From: Actinomycetes bacterium
Lineage (GTDB): Bacteria > Planctomycetota > Phycisphaerae > JAACET01
Reading direction: 5' to 3'
DNA: 64,000 nucleotides
Assembly (NCBI GenBank): GCA_030614915.1
Contig: JAUXAG010000008.1
Location: 59,723 to 123,722, forward strand
Shown: piece by piece, positions 30,297-37,862 of the stretch
Layout of the letters: every line of letters starts with the position of its first letter
Position numbering within the stretch: position 1 is the stretch's first letter
Position numbers and translations under genes: made by a program
The notes under the pieces: generated by a model
What the model saw: only the letters and a program-made list of their open reading frames with translations
The model's database searches: none
What the model was told of the DNA's origin: nothing

Positions 30297-31534
30297 TTCA
30301 CGAGATCATCCTGCCCATGCTCGGCGAAACCATGGACGAAGGCCAAATTACCGCCTGGCGAAAGGCCGAGGGTGATAAGGTTACCAAGGGCGAGCCGCTT
30401 TTCGAAGTAACCACCGACAAAGCCGCCTTCGAGGCCGAGTCCCCCGCAGACGGCTACCTCCGGAAGATTCTGACCCCGGCTTCCGAGGAGCAGATTCCCG
30501 TGGCCAAAATCATTGGTTACATCGCCGACAGTATGGATGAGCCTCTGCCCGAAACCCCCACGGAAAAACCCGCCCAGGCCATCTCTGCCCCCACCGCCCC
30601 AGCCCTGGCAGCAGTCCCAGCCCAGCCCTCCGCAGCAGCCGCAGATGCCAGGCGGATAAAGATTTCCCCCGCAGCCCGCAAACTAGCCAAGCAGCACGGA
30701 TTGGACCTCCAGCAGGTTCGGGGCAGCGGTCCCGGCGGCCGAATTACTAAAGAGGACGTTCTGGCCCTGGTTGAAGCCGGAGCCGCCCCTCCCGAAGGGC
30801 ACTTCGTGCAAACCCCAGCCCCATCTGCTCCGCCGGCACAGTCTGTGCCCATGTCCAGGATGCGAAAGGTCATCGCCCGGCGCCTACTGCAATCCAAGCA
30901 GACTATCCCCCACTACTATCTGACCGTTCAGGCCCGCGTTGACGAGCTCATCAAGCTTCGCACTGAACTGGTGGACGAGGTCAAAAAGACTGCCGGCTCC
31001 CGCCTGACCTACACCGATTTGGTGATCAAAGCCGTGGGCCTGGCTCTGCTGGATTACCCCACGATCAACGCCACCTTTGACGGAGAACAAATCCACTTGG
31101 CGGCCCAGGCCAACGTGGGATTAGCCGTGGCCGTTCCCGATGGCCTGGTCGTGCCCGTCATCCGGGACGTAGGCCCTCGCCCTTTGGGGCAAATCGTGGC
31201 CGACCGTGCCGCCTTGGTGGACAAAGCTCGCACCGGCAAGCTAAGTCCCCAGGAGATGTCCGGCGGTTCCTTCACCGTCAGCAACCTTGGCAGTGGGCCC
31301 GTCGAGCAGTTCGCAGCGATCATCAATCCCCCGGAGGTCGCAATCTTGGCCGTGGGGCAAATCAGCAAGACCGCTGTGGTCGATGAGAACAACCAAGTAG
31401 TTGCCGGCTCGGTGATGCGGATGACCCTCTCAGCCGATCACCGCGTCGTCGATGGTGCCGTGGGCGCCGAATTTATGGCCAAGCTCATCGACCTCCTTCA
31501 AGGCCCAGATCAATTACTGGGTCAGGGAATATAA
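30293..31534 (+). CDS. pdhC: Dihydrolipoamide acyltransferase E2
   Basis: Core subunit that carries the acyl group on a swinging lipoyl lysine and transfers it to CoA. One lipoyl domain lies at residues 1-80, with the lipoylated lysine in VTTDKAAFEAE (the usual first residue is Glu, here Thr). An Ala/Pro linker leads to a peripheral subunit-binding domain (ISPAARKLAKQHGLDLQQVRGSGPGGRITKED). The catalytic domain begins near residue 185 (VPMSRMRKVIARRLLQSK) and ends with the SADHRVVDGA active site. No dihydrolipoamide dehydrogenase (E3) gene follows, so E3 must come from elsewhere. Confidence 0.93.
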   Translation: MIHEIILPMLGETMDEGQITAWRKAEGDKVTKGEPLFEVTTDKAAFEAESPADGYLRKILTPASEEQIPVAKIIGYIADSMDEPLPETPTEKPAQAISAPTAPALAAVPAQPSAAAADARRIKISPAARKLAKQHGLDLQQVRGSGPGGRITKEDVLALVEAGAAPPEGHFVQTPAPSAPPAQSVPMSRMRKVIARRLLQSKQTIPHYYLTVQARVDELIKLRTELVDEVKKTAGSRLTYTDLVIKAVGLALLDYPTINATFDGEQIHLAAQANVGLAVAVPDGLVVPVIRDVGPRPLGQIVADRAALVDKARTGKLSPQEMSGGSFTVSNLGSGPVEQFAAIINPPEVAILAVGQISKTAVVDENNQVVAGSVMRMTLSADHRVVDGAVGAEFMAKLIDLLQGPDQLLGQGI

Positions 31535-31583
31535 AAAAACCGCGGCGTCATTATTACCCTATCAGTTGGAACGGGAACCACCT

Positions 31584-33662
31584 GTGGCGGATCTGACCCT
31601 TGAGAGTCCCGTGCAGTACGTCAAGGGGGCCGGCCCAGCCCGCGGGGCCCTGCTTGAGCGGGTAGAAATCCACACCGTCGCTGATCTGCTCAAACACCTG
31701 CCCCGCGATTATCAATATCGGCCCGAGGTCATAAACATCGCCGAGCTGCGCGAAGGCTCCGAGTCCGCCGTCTGCGGCATCATTGAGAAAATCACCTTTC
31801 GCCGCTTCGGACGCCTGCCCCGCCTGCAGATCGAGTTGGCTGACTCCACCAGCTCCTGCCGAGTCATCTGGTTTCACGGTGGCTATCTCCGCAAACAATT
31901 CCAAATCGATCAGCGGCTGCTGGTCTGGGGAAAGGTCCAGTCCTACGACAACATCCTCCAGTTTGCCAATCCCAAGTTTGAACTGCTCAAAGAAGGTCAA
32001 TTCGATCCCACCCAAGCGACCGGGCGGATCGTCCCGGTCTATCCAGCCATCAGCTCGCTGAGCAGCGCCATGTTCGCCAAACTCATCGACCACGCTCTCA
32101 ATGAGGTGCTCAGCCTCTTGCCCGAGTGGTTCAGCCCCTCCTACCGTGCCGCTCGCGACCTTCCCAGTATTTCCCAGGCCTATCGTTGGGCGCACCGGCC
32201 CAGCTCGGCCGATCAGCCCAAATTGGCCCGCCGCCGCCTGGCCTATGACGAGCTCTTCCTCATGGAGCTGGGCATTGCCATCAGGCACTGGCACACTCGC
32301 CACACGGAAGAGGCTATAGCCCTGCCCACTTCCGAGCAGATTGAAAAACGCATCCGGGCCCGCTTTCCCTTTGGCTTTACCCCCGGTCAGGAGAAAGTAA
32401 CGGCTCAGATTGTGGGCGACCTGGCAAAATCCCGGCCCATGAACCGCCTGCTCCAGGGCGATGTGGGTTCGGGCAAAACCGTGGTGGCCTTGCACGGGGT
32501 TCTGGTCGCCGTGGCCAACGGCACTCAAGCTGCCATCATGGCCCCAACGGAGATATTGGCTGAGCAGCACTTTGAGCGAATCGAAAAATACTTGGCTGGC
32601 TCCCGTGTCCGCCGAGTGCTGCTCACCGGCGGCCTTACCGGCAAGGCCCGCAGCGAACTGCTGGCCAAGATCGCCGAGGGCCAAGTGGACATAGTTGTGG
32701 GCACCCAGGCCCTGCTGGAAAAAGACGTGCTTTTCAATCGCCTCGGTCTGGTGGTGGTGGACGAGCAGCACAAGTTCGGCGTCCGCCAGCGGGCTCGCGT
32801 TCGGGCCAAGGGCACCGCCCCCCACTGCTTGGTAATGACCGCCACGCCCATCCCCCGCACCCTGGCCCTTACCGTCTTCGGCGACCTGGACGTATCCGTA
32901 CTGGATGATTTCCCTCCCGGCCGCCAACCAGTGCTCACTTCGCTCATTCCTCCCGAAAAGGTTATAGAGGCCTTCGAGTTCGTCCGCCAACAACTCCAAA
33001 CCGGCAGACAAGCCTACGTGGTGTATCCTCTGATCGATCCCGGCGACAACGAGGCCGTAAAGGCCGCCACCGACGAGGCCGACAGATTAGCCCAAGACGT
33101 CTTCGGCAACTTCAGCGTTGCCCTGCTCCACGGCCGAATGACCAGCCGCGAAAAAGAGAACATAATGACCCGATTCCGCAGCGGCCAAATCGACCTCCTG
33201 GTCTGCACCGTGGTAGTTGAGGTCGGCATCGATGTGCCCAACGCTACGGTGATGGTCATCGAGAACGCTGAGCGTTTCGGGCTCGCCCAGCTCCACCAGT
33301 TGCGGGGACGCATCGCCCGCGGCCCGTACAAGGGATACTGCCTGGCCTTTGCCCGGCCTGGGACCGAGGATGCCCAGCGCCGCCTCGACATTTTTGTAGC
33401 TACTTCCGACGGCTTCCGCATTGGGGAGGAGGACCTGCGAATTCGCGGGCCGGGTGAGTTCTTCGGCACCCGCCAGCATGGTCTGCCCCAACTCCGCGTC
33501 GCCAACATCATCGAGGATATGGACCTGCTGCGTCTGGCCCGTAAGGATGCCTTCGAGATTATCGCCGACGACCCTAAGCTCGCCCACCCGGATCACCAGG
33601 AGCTCAAATCTGCCCTGCAAAGCCAATTCGCCCAGAGCCTTGAGCTCATAGACGTCGGCTGA
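31584..33662 (+). CDS. recG: ATP-dependent DNA helicase RecG
   Basis: Branch-migrating helicase that regresses stalled replication forks and processes Holliday junctions. The wedge/OB domain (VSYVKGAGPARGALLERV class start, HLPRDYQYRPEV, CRVIWFHGGYLRKQF) precedes the helicase core with Walker A GDVGSGKTVVAL, motif VVVDEQHKFGVRQRA, TMTATPIPRTLAL, ALLHGRMTSREKENIM, VVEVGIDVPNATVMVIENAERFGLAQLHQLRGR. The long frame starts inside pdhC; the GTG at 31584, 49 bases after the pdhC stop, gives 692 residues, the usual length, and precedes the conserved N-terminus. Transcription with the pdh operon is likely. Confidence 0.95.
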   Translation: MADLTLESPVQYVKGAGPARGALLERVEIHTVADLLKHLPRDYQYRPEVINIAELREGSESAVCGIIEKITFRRFGRLPRLQIELADSTSSCRVIWFHGGYLRKQFQIDQRLLVWGKVQSYDNILQFANPKFELLKEGQFDPTQATGRIVPVYPAISSLSSAMFAKLIDHALNEVLSLLPEWFSPSYRAARDLPSISQAYRWAHRPSSADQPKLARRRLAYDELFLMELGIAIRHWHTRHTEEAIALPTSEQIEKRIRARFPFGFTPGQEKVTAQIVGDLAKSRPMNRLLQGDVGSGKTVVALHGVLVAVANGTQAAIMAPTEILAEQHFERIEKYLAGSRVRRVLLTGGLTGKARSELLAKIAEGQVDIVVGTQALLEKDVLFNRLGLVVVDEQHKFGVRQRARVRAKGTAPHCLVMTATPIPRTLALTVFGDLDVSVLDDFPPGRQPVLTSLIPPEKVIEAFEFVRQQLQTGRQAYVVYPLIDPGDNEAVKAATDEADRLAQDVFGNFSVALLHGRMTSREKENIMTRFRSGQIDLLVCTVVVEVGIDVPNATVMVIENAERFGLAQLHQLRGRIARGPYKGYCLAFARPGTEDAQRRLDIFVATSDGFRIGEEDLRIRGPGEFFGTRQHGLPQLRVANIIEDMDLLRLARKDAFEIIADDPKLAHPDHQELKSALQSQFAQSLELIDVG

Positions 33663-33796
33663 ACTGCCAGCCTTTTTTCCGGCCAAAACAGCATTTTGAG
33701 CCTGAAAAAGGCCACTGTTATCAGACCCAAGCTCTTGTTTTTCGCAAATCAAGGCCTACTTCGCCTTGGATAAAAGCCGAAAAAATAAAAAAATGC

Positions 33797-33825
33797 TTGA
33801 CATCCTGGCCAACTCCAGGTAAACT
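33797..33825 (+). promoter_or_regulatory. Orphan sigma70-type promoter
   Basis: TTGACA (33797-33802) and TAAACT (33820-33825) are exactly 17 bases apart. No plausible reading frame follows; instead a strong terminator ends at 33916. It is 135 bases downstream of recG on the same strand. Confidence 0.75.
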
Positions 33826-33831
33826 AGTTCC

Positions 33832-33916
33832 TAGAGCGTTAGGGGATAAAAAACTTTTGCCTTTTCTCCTTTTCTCTTGGGTGTGAGAGAGAGTTTGCTT
33901 CTCACACCCTCTTTTT
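33832..33916 (+). ncRNA. Candidate small RNA between recG and ruvX
   Basis: A promoter (33797-33825) and a perfect terminator (33879-33916) enclose about 85 nt that contain no ATG-started frame. The predicted RNA begins with a purine-rich part and a CU-rich stretch (CTTTTGCCTTTTCTCCTTTT) that would be single-stranded, followed by the terminator hairpin; this is the build of many base-pairing sRNAs. It belongs to no family I recognise. The alternative is that the hairpin only ends the recG transcript and the promoter is fortuitous. Confidence 0.5.
33879..33916 (+). terminator. Rho-independent terminator
   Basis: A perfect 10-bp stem (GGGTGTGAGA, loop of 11, TCTCACACCC) is followed by TCTTTTTG. 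It can end both the candidate small RNA and any read-through from recG. Confidence 0.9.
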
Positions 33917-34008
33917 GCGCCGGCAGAGCCATCACCCCCCATCCCCATCAGCCACTTTGGCACTCACTCATTCTGATATTGATCTGATTGGATTGACGTT
34001 GGGCCGGA

Positions 34009-34431
34009 CTAGTGCTTCTTCGCGTCCAGGAAAGATTGCAGGATAATAGCTGCGGCCAGCATGTCCGTTCGTGCTCGGCGTTTTTTCCTGGTCAAACCAG
34101 CCTTTAGCAGTTTCGCCTCGGCGGCCTCGGAGCTGAGCCGCTCGTCGAACAGGTGTACCTTTTTCCCCGTGGCCTGGGCGAGCATCCGGGCGAATTCCTG
34201 GCACAGTTGCCCCTGCGAACCGACAGAGCCGTCCATGTTATATGGCAGGCCCACCACATACTCATCCACGCCGTACTCCTGGGCTATCTTTGCCACCGCC
34301 AAGGCATCGGCCAGCAGGTTCCGTGCCCCCGACCCTTCAATCTGAGCCAGCGGCCCAGCCGAGATCTCCAACTCGTCACAGACGGCGAGCCCGATCCGCT
34401 TGGCCCCATAATTTACGCCCAAATAACGCAT
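34009..34431 (-). CDS. yqgF: YqgF/RuvX family protein (Holliday junction resolvase-like)
   Basis: RNase H-fold protein of 140 residues whose family acts in 16S rRNA 3'-end maturation and has been proposed as a Holliday junction resolvase. The family segments are VNYGAKRIGLAV, YVVGLPYNMDGSVGSQG, VHLFDERLSSEAAEAKL and ARTDMLAAAIILQSFLD. The first strand normally reads D-Y-G or D-F-G with the first catalytic Asp; here codon 7 is AAT (Asn), while the later Glu and Asp residues are kept. That single change could reduce metal binding. It is transcribed away from the aro-type operon. Confidence 0.88.
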   Translation of the reverse strand: MRYLGVNYGAKRIGLAVCDELEISAGPLAQIEGSGARNLLADALAVAKIAQEYGVDEYVVGLPYNMDGSVGSQGQLCQEFARMLAQATGKKVHLFDERLSSEAAEAKLLKAGLTRKKRRARTDMLAAAIILQSFLDAKKH

Positions 34432-34511
34432 TAGAACCCCTGACTCTCAGAACCCCGGTCCAGCCGGTCCAATCAATCCGCCAGTGGCCTTATACCCTGC
34501 ATTGCGCTTAC

Positions 34512-34530
34512 TTGGCAAGATACTTGCCAA
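34512..34530. promoter_or_regulatory. Palindromic operator-like site
   Basis: TTGGCAAG-ATA-CTTGCCAA is a perfect 8-bp dyad with a 3-base centre, in the gap between yqgF and the ADH synthase gene and 34 bases upstream of the -35 box. The related dyad GGCAA-N5-TTGCC at 34554-34568 overlaps that -35 box. Confidence 0.55.
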
Positions 34531-34553
34531 AACTTCCCCTACAAAGCCCCCGC

Positions 34554-34591
34554 GGCAAACTACTTGCCTTTTGTGGTCGATGAAGTATCAT
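34554..34591 (+). promoter_or_regulatory. Promoter of the ADH synthase / DHQ synthase II operon with overlapping dyad
   Basis: TTGCCT (34564-34569) and TATCAT (34586-34591) are 16 bases apart. The dyad GGCAA-ACTAC-TTGCC (34554-34568) covers the -35 box, so a protein bound there would block RNA polymerase. The leader to the ATG at 34694 is about 95 bases and has a third, weaker dyad (TGGCA-N7-TGCCA near 34664-34680) close to the ribosome binding site. Confidence 0.5.
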
Positions 34592-34693
34592 TAGCGTTAC
34601 TTGGCCGCCAGGACGCTCTGCCCGGCAGCTTGGACATATCGAACGGGTCGTTAGAAAACATGATGGCAGGCAAACTGCCAGGAGGCTGCAGAC

Positions 34694-35500
34694 ATGCTCG
34701 GCAAAGACATACGATTAGAACGCATTGTTGATCGCGACTCGGGCAGAACGGTCATCGTGCCCATGGACCACGGCGTAACCCTGGGGCCCATACCAGGCCT
34801 GGCTGATATGCGCACCACAGTGAGCAAGATTGTAAGCGGCGGGGCCAATGCCATTCTCATGCACAAGGGCATGGTCGGGGCCGGGCATCGCAAGGCCGGC
34901 CGAGACGTCGGCCTCATAATACACCTCTCCGCCAGCACCGTTCTAAGCCCCTACCCCAACGCCAAGCGACTGGTCTGCACCGTGGAAGAGGCCATCAAGC
35001 TCGGTGCCGACGCCGTCAGCATCCAGGTCAACCTGGCCGATGAAACCGAGGGCGATATGCTCGAGCAGTTCGGCGCCGTGTCGGAATCCTGCCTGGAATG
35101 GGGCATGCCCCTGGTGGCCATGGTGTACACCCGCGGCAAAAAGGTAAAGAGCGAGTACGCCGTAGAAGCTGTCAAGCACGCCGCCCGCGTGGGAGCCGAG
35201 CTCGGAGCCGATATCGTTAAGGTCAACTACACCGGCTCAACCGAGAGCTTCCGCGAAGTAATCAACGGCTGCACCGTCCCGGTGGTCATAGCCGGCGGCG
35301 AGAAGGTCGAAACCGACGAAGAGCTCTTCGCCATGGTCGATGGGGCCCTGAAGGCCGGGGCCGCCGGCGCCAGCATCGGTCGCAATGCCTTCCAGCACGC
35401 CGACCCCCAGCGAATCGTGGAGGCTATCTCCAAGATGGTCCACGAAAACGCTACCATAGCCCAGGCCAAGAAGTTCCTGACCGGTGGAGCCCAAATGTGA
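34694..35500 (+). CDS. 2-amino-3,7-dideoxy-D-threo-hept-6-ulosonate synthase (archaeal-type shikimate entry)
   Basis: A 268-residue class I aldolase of the DhnA/FbaB superfamily. In methanogens this enzyme condenses 6-deoxy-5-ketofructose-1-phosphate with aspartate semialdehyde, replacing DAHP synthase. Matches are RDSGRTVIVPMDHGVTLGP, NAILMHKGMV, LIIHLSASTVLSP, ADAVSIQVNLADETE, GADIVKVNYTGS with the Schiff-base lysine, and VPVVIAGGEK. A plain fructose-bisphosphate aldolase of the same superfamily is the alternative, but the next gene, overlapping by four bases, is dehydroquinate synthase II, the partner enzyme. AGGAGG precedes the start. Confidence 0.88.
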   Translation: MLGKDIRLERIVDRDSGRTVIVPMDHGVTLGPIPGLADMRTTVSKIVSGGANAILMHKGMVGAGHRKAGRDVGLIIHLSASTVLSPYPNAKRLVCTVEEAIKLGADAVSIQVNLADETEGDMLEQFGAVSESCLEWGMPLVAMVYTRGKKVKSEYAVEAVKHAARVGAELGADIVKVNYTGSTESFREVINGCTVPVVIAGGEKVETDEELFAMVDGALKAGAAGASIGRNAFQHADPQRIVEAISKMVHENATIAQAKKFLTGGAQM

Positions 35501-36489
35501 AACGCCTTTGGGTCAAGATCGATCCCTACGATAAGCAGTTGGTCATAGCTGCCCTGGAAAGCGGGGCCCAGGCTGTGGTCCTGCCGGCCGGCTGCTCCGA
35601 GAAGGTCAAGCAGCTCGGGCGGATTACCACCGTAGCCCCCGATGGCGACCTCAAACCAGACCAGGACGTCTGTTTCCTGGAAATTAGCTCCAAGGCGGAC
35701 GAAATCGCCGCTGCGAAACTCCCTGCCGACAAACCCCTGGTAGTAAAGATGGCCGACTGGACCATCATCCCCCTGGAGAATCTCATCGCCCAGCGAGACA
35801 ACCTCATAGCCCAGATCAGCGACGCCTCCCAGGCCCGGGTCATGCTGGAAGTCCTGGAAAAAGGTGTTGACGGGATCCTGCTGGACACTCGGGACATCAA
35901 TCAAATCAAAAAGGCTGCTGAAATTGTCCAGCGCAGCAGTCCCAAGGTGGAATTGGCCGAAGCTACCATTACCGGCATCGAATCGCTGGGCATGGGCGAT
36001 AGGGTCTGCGTGGATACCTGCTCGAACATGAGCGTCGGCGAAGGTATGCTCATCGGCAATACCGCCACGGGGTTTTTGCTGGTACATTCGGAGAGTGTGG
36101 AGAATCCGTACGTTGCCGCTCGGCCGTTCAGGGTAAATGCCGGGGCTGTCCACGCCTACGCCCTGCTGCCCGGCGGCAAGACAGCGTATCTTTCCGACTT
36201 ACGTGCCGGCCAGGAGGTCCTGCTCGTCGGACACAGCGGCTCTACGCGCAGCGCCTACGTTGGCCGAGTAAAGGTCGAACGCAGACCGCTGATGCTCATC
36301 CGGGCCGAGCTCGACGGTAAAGACACTTCGCTGGTCCTCCAGAACGCTGAGACCATTCGCCTGACCTCACTCCAAGGCCAGCCCATCAGCGTTGCCAAGG
36401 TCAAAGTCGGCGATAAGGTCCTCGCCCACACCGAAGCCTCCGGCCGACACTTCGGAATGAAGGTCGAAGAAACACTCATCGAGAAGTAG
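35497..36489 (+). CDS. 3-dehydroquinate synthase II (archaeal type)
   Basis: This NAD-dependent enzyme oxidatively deaminates and cyclises the ADH synthase product to 3-dehydroquinate, which enters the common shikimate pathway. It is unrelated to AroB. Family marks are LWVKIDPYDKQLVIAALESG, FLEISSKADE, MADWTIIPLENLIAQ, ISDASQARVMLEVLEKGVDG, VCVDTCSNMSVGEGMLIG and RPFRVNAGAVHAYALLPGGK. Length 330 fits. The GTG start overlaps the stop of the ADH synthase gene by four bases. Later shikimate genes are not in the window. Confidence 0.92.
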   Translation: MKRLWVKIDPYDKQLVIAALESGAQAVVLPAGCSEKVKQLGRITTVAPDGDLKPDQDVCFLEISSKADEIAAAKLPADKPLVVKMADWTIIPLENLIAQRDNLIAQISDASQARVMLEVLEKGVDGILLDTRDINQIKKAAEIVQRSSPKVELAEATITGIESLGMGDRVCVDTCSNMSVGEGMLIGNTATGFLLVHSESVENPYVAARPFRVNAGAVHAYALLPGGKTAYLSDLRAGQEVLLVGHSGSTRSAYVGRVKVERRPLMLIRAELDGKDTSLVLQNAETIRLTSLQGQPISVAKVKVGDKVLAHTEASGRHFGMKVEETLIEK

Positions 36490-36604
36490 GCTTGAGGCCT
36501 GAGGCTTGAGACTTGAGTCAAGAATCAATTCACCACGAAGGCACGACTCGTGCTTCGTAGCGAAGGCTACTTCGCAGAGTACCAAGTTCACGAAGGTAAA
36601 ACTA

Positions 36605-36655
36605 AACAAATAAGACTGGATTCCCGCTTTTCTTAGCGCGGGGAATGACAGGTCT
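36605..36655. repeat. Palindromic intergenic element (ATTCCCGC ... GCGGGGAAT)
   Basis: CTGGATTCCCGCTTTTCTTA followed by GCGCGGGGAATGAC forms an inverted repeat centred near 36630. It has the form ATTCCC-N-GGGAAT of small dispersed repeats known from several bacteria (dRS3-like). Another direct/inverted patch (GAGGCTTGAG-type repeats 36491-36520; GCGAAGGCTACTTCGC near 36560) precedes it. Confidence 0.5.
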
Positions 36656-37852
36656 TCACGGACTGGCAGCAGGGGCGGCCTCACTTGCAGAAGATTCCTT
36701 CTCCGCTACTTCTATCTCCATGCGCTCACCGTCGCGAGTCACAACCAGTTTGCGCAACTGGGTTATCTTGGCGAGCTGTCTAACGCTTTCAGGCCGGAGC
36801 AACCCAACTGGCTGATCATTAAGCTGTAGGATCATATCCCCCACTTTCAGGCCCACGTGCTCTGCCGACGATCCCTCTTTGATTTTGGTCACCAACCAGC
36901 CTTCAGACCCGGTTCGCATCGTAGCTCCTCTCAGCTCCGGCAAACGGATTCCAAAGCGTAATCGTACCACCTTGTGCTGCTGATCAAAGGTGACAGCGAA
37001 CCGACTCAGCCAGAGCGTGCCGAGGTGCCCATCGTTGTCTTTCATTGAAGACACGGCCACCACTGGATCTGCTGACACGCAGGAGCCTACGCGGATATCT
37101 CCGTCAAGCCGAGCAAACCAGTTTTGCTCAGGACCAGCAAATGTCCACGACTCGGATTGGCCTTCCAATTTCTCTTTGATAGGAACTGTTTTACCCACCA
37201 ACCTATCCGACAAGTCAAACCCACCATTACAGCCTGTATCAACCAGGAAGCGTCGCAGCTTTGCACAGACAAAAACGGGAATGACCGGTGTGTCATCACG
37301 CACATCCATGGGAAGCAGATCCAGTCCGTTTGCCTTTGGTAGTTTTCCCTTCTCAATAATGATCTCACTCTTCGGAAAATCCATCGTCAGCAGGCAGTCG
37401 GCAAACAGCGAGAATCCTACTATGCCATCTAGCTCCGCGCCTATGGCATGACTCACTTTGGCGAGATCCATTATGCTTGCTTTGAATTCGCCAAATTCCG
37501 CGCTCCCAATTTGTAGTTTCTCGATGTGAACAAGATCACATTTGACTTCCTTGCCTGAGCCTGTCACGGCCGTATACTTCATCCACCAAATGTCGGGCAA
37601 GTTGAGTTCGTCGGCAAGCTGGGCAGAAATGTGCACTGCGCCGGCACCAGTATCAAGCAAGAACGTGTAGGGGCCCTGCTCGTTGATGAAGACCTCGACC
37701 AACGGAACATTTTTTTCCAGGCGCATCGGCACAACAACCGGTTCGGACTGAAGTTCCAGCCTTTGAGGTACAAACGGAGACTGGCAGCCGGCCACGGCCA
37801 ATGCGCAGAGTATCAAAAGACAAATCTTGAGTTTTACTTTGTCATTTTGCAT
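36656..37852 (-). CDS. Lipoprotein aspartyl protease-like protein with PDZ domain
   Basis: A 398-residue secreted protein. Signal peptide with lipobox LAVAGC (Cys23) suggests a lipid-anchored protein. Two retropepsin-like active-site motifs occur in one chain: FLLDTGAGAVHIS (Asp67) and FLVDTGCNGGFDLS (Asp205), each followed by a beta-rich stretch with the GIVGFSLF / GTLWLSRF type Gly-rich end. A PDZ domain fills residues about 305-385 (GWLVTKIKEGSSAEHVGLKV, GDMILQLNDQPV). The two motifs could form a pseudo-symmetric pepsin-like site inside one molecule, a regulatory periplasmic protease by inference. No neighbour tells its substrate. Confidence 0.8.
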   Translation of the reverse strand: MQNDKVKLKICLLILCALAVAGCQSPFVPQRLELQSEPVVVPMRLEKNVPLVEVFINEQGPYTFLLDTGAGAVHISAQLADELNLPDIWWMKYTAVTGSGKEVKCDLVHIEKLQIGSAEFGEFKASIMDLAKVSHAIGAELDGIVGFSLFADCLLTMDFPKSEIIIEKGKLPKANGLDLLPMDVRDDTPVIPVFVCAKLRRFLVDTGCNGGFDLSDRLVGKTVPIKEKLEGQSESWTFAGPEQNWFARLDGDIRVGSCVSADPVVAVSSMKDNDGHLGTLWLSRFAVTFDQQHKVVRLRFGIRLPELRGATMRTGSEGWLVTKIKEGSSAEHVGLKVGDMILQLNDQPVGLLRPESVRQLAKITQLRKLVVTRDGERMEIEVAEKESSASEAAPAASP

Positions 37853-37862
37853 CTTGATTTTT

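Noticed and set aside
31554..33011. 485-codon antisense frame across recG
   Set aside because: Composition is that of a complementary-strand shadow and recG explains the whole stretch.
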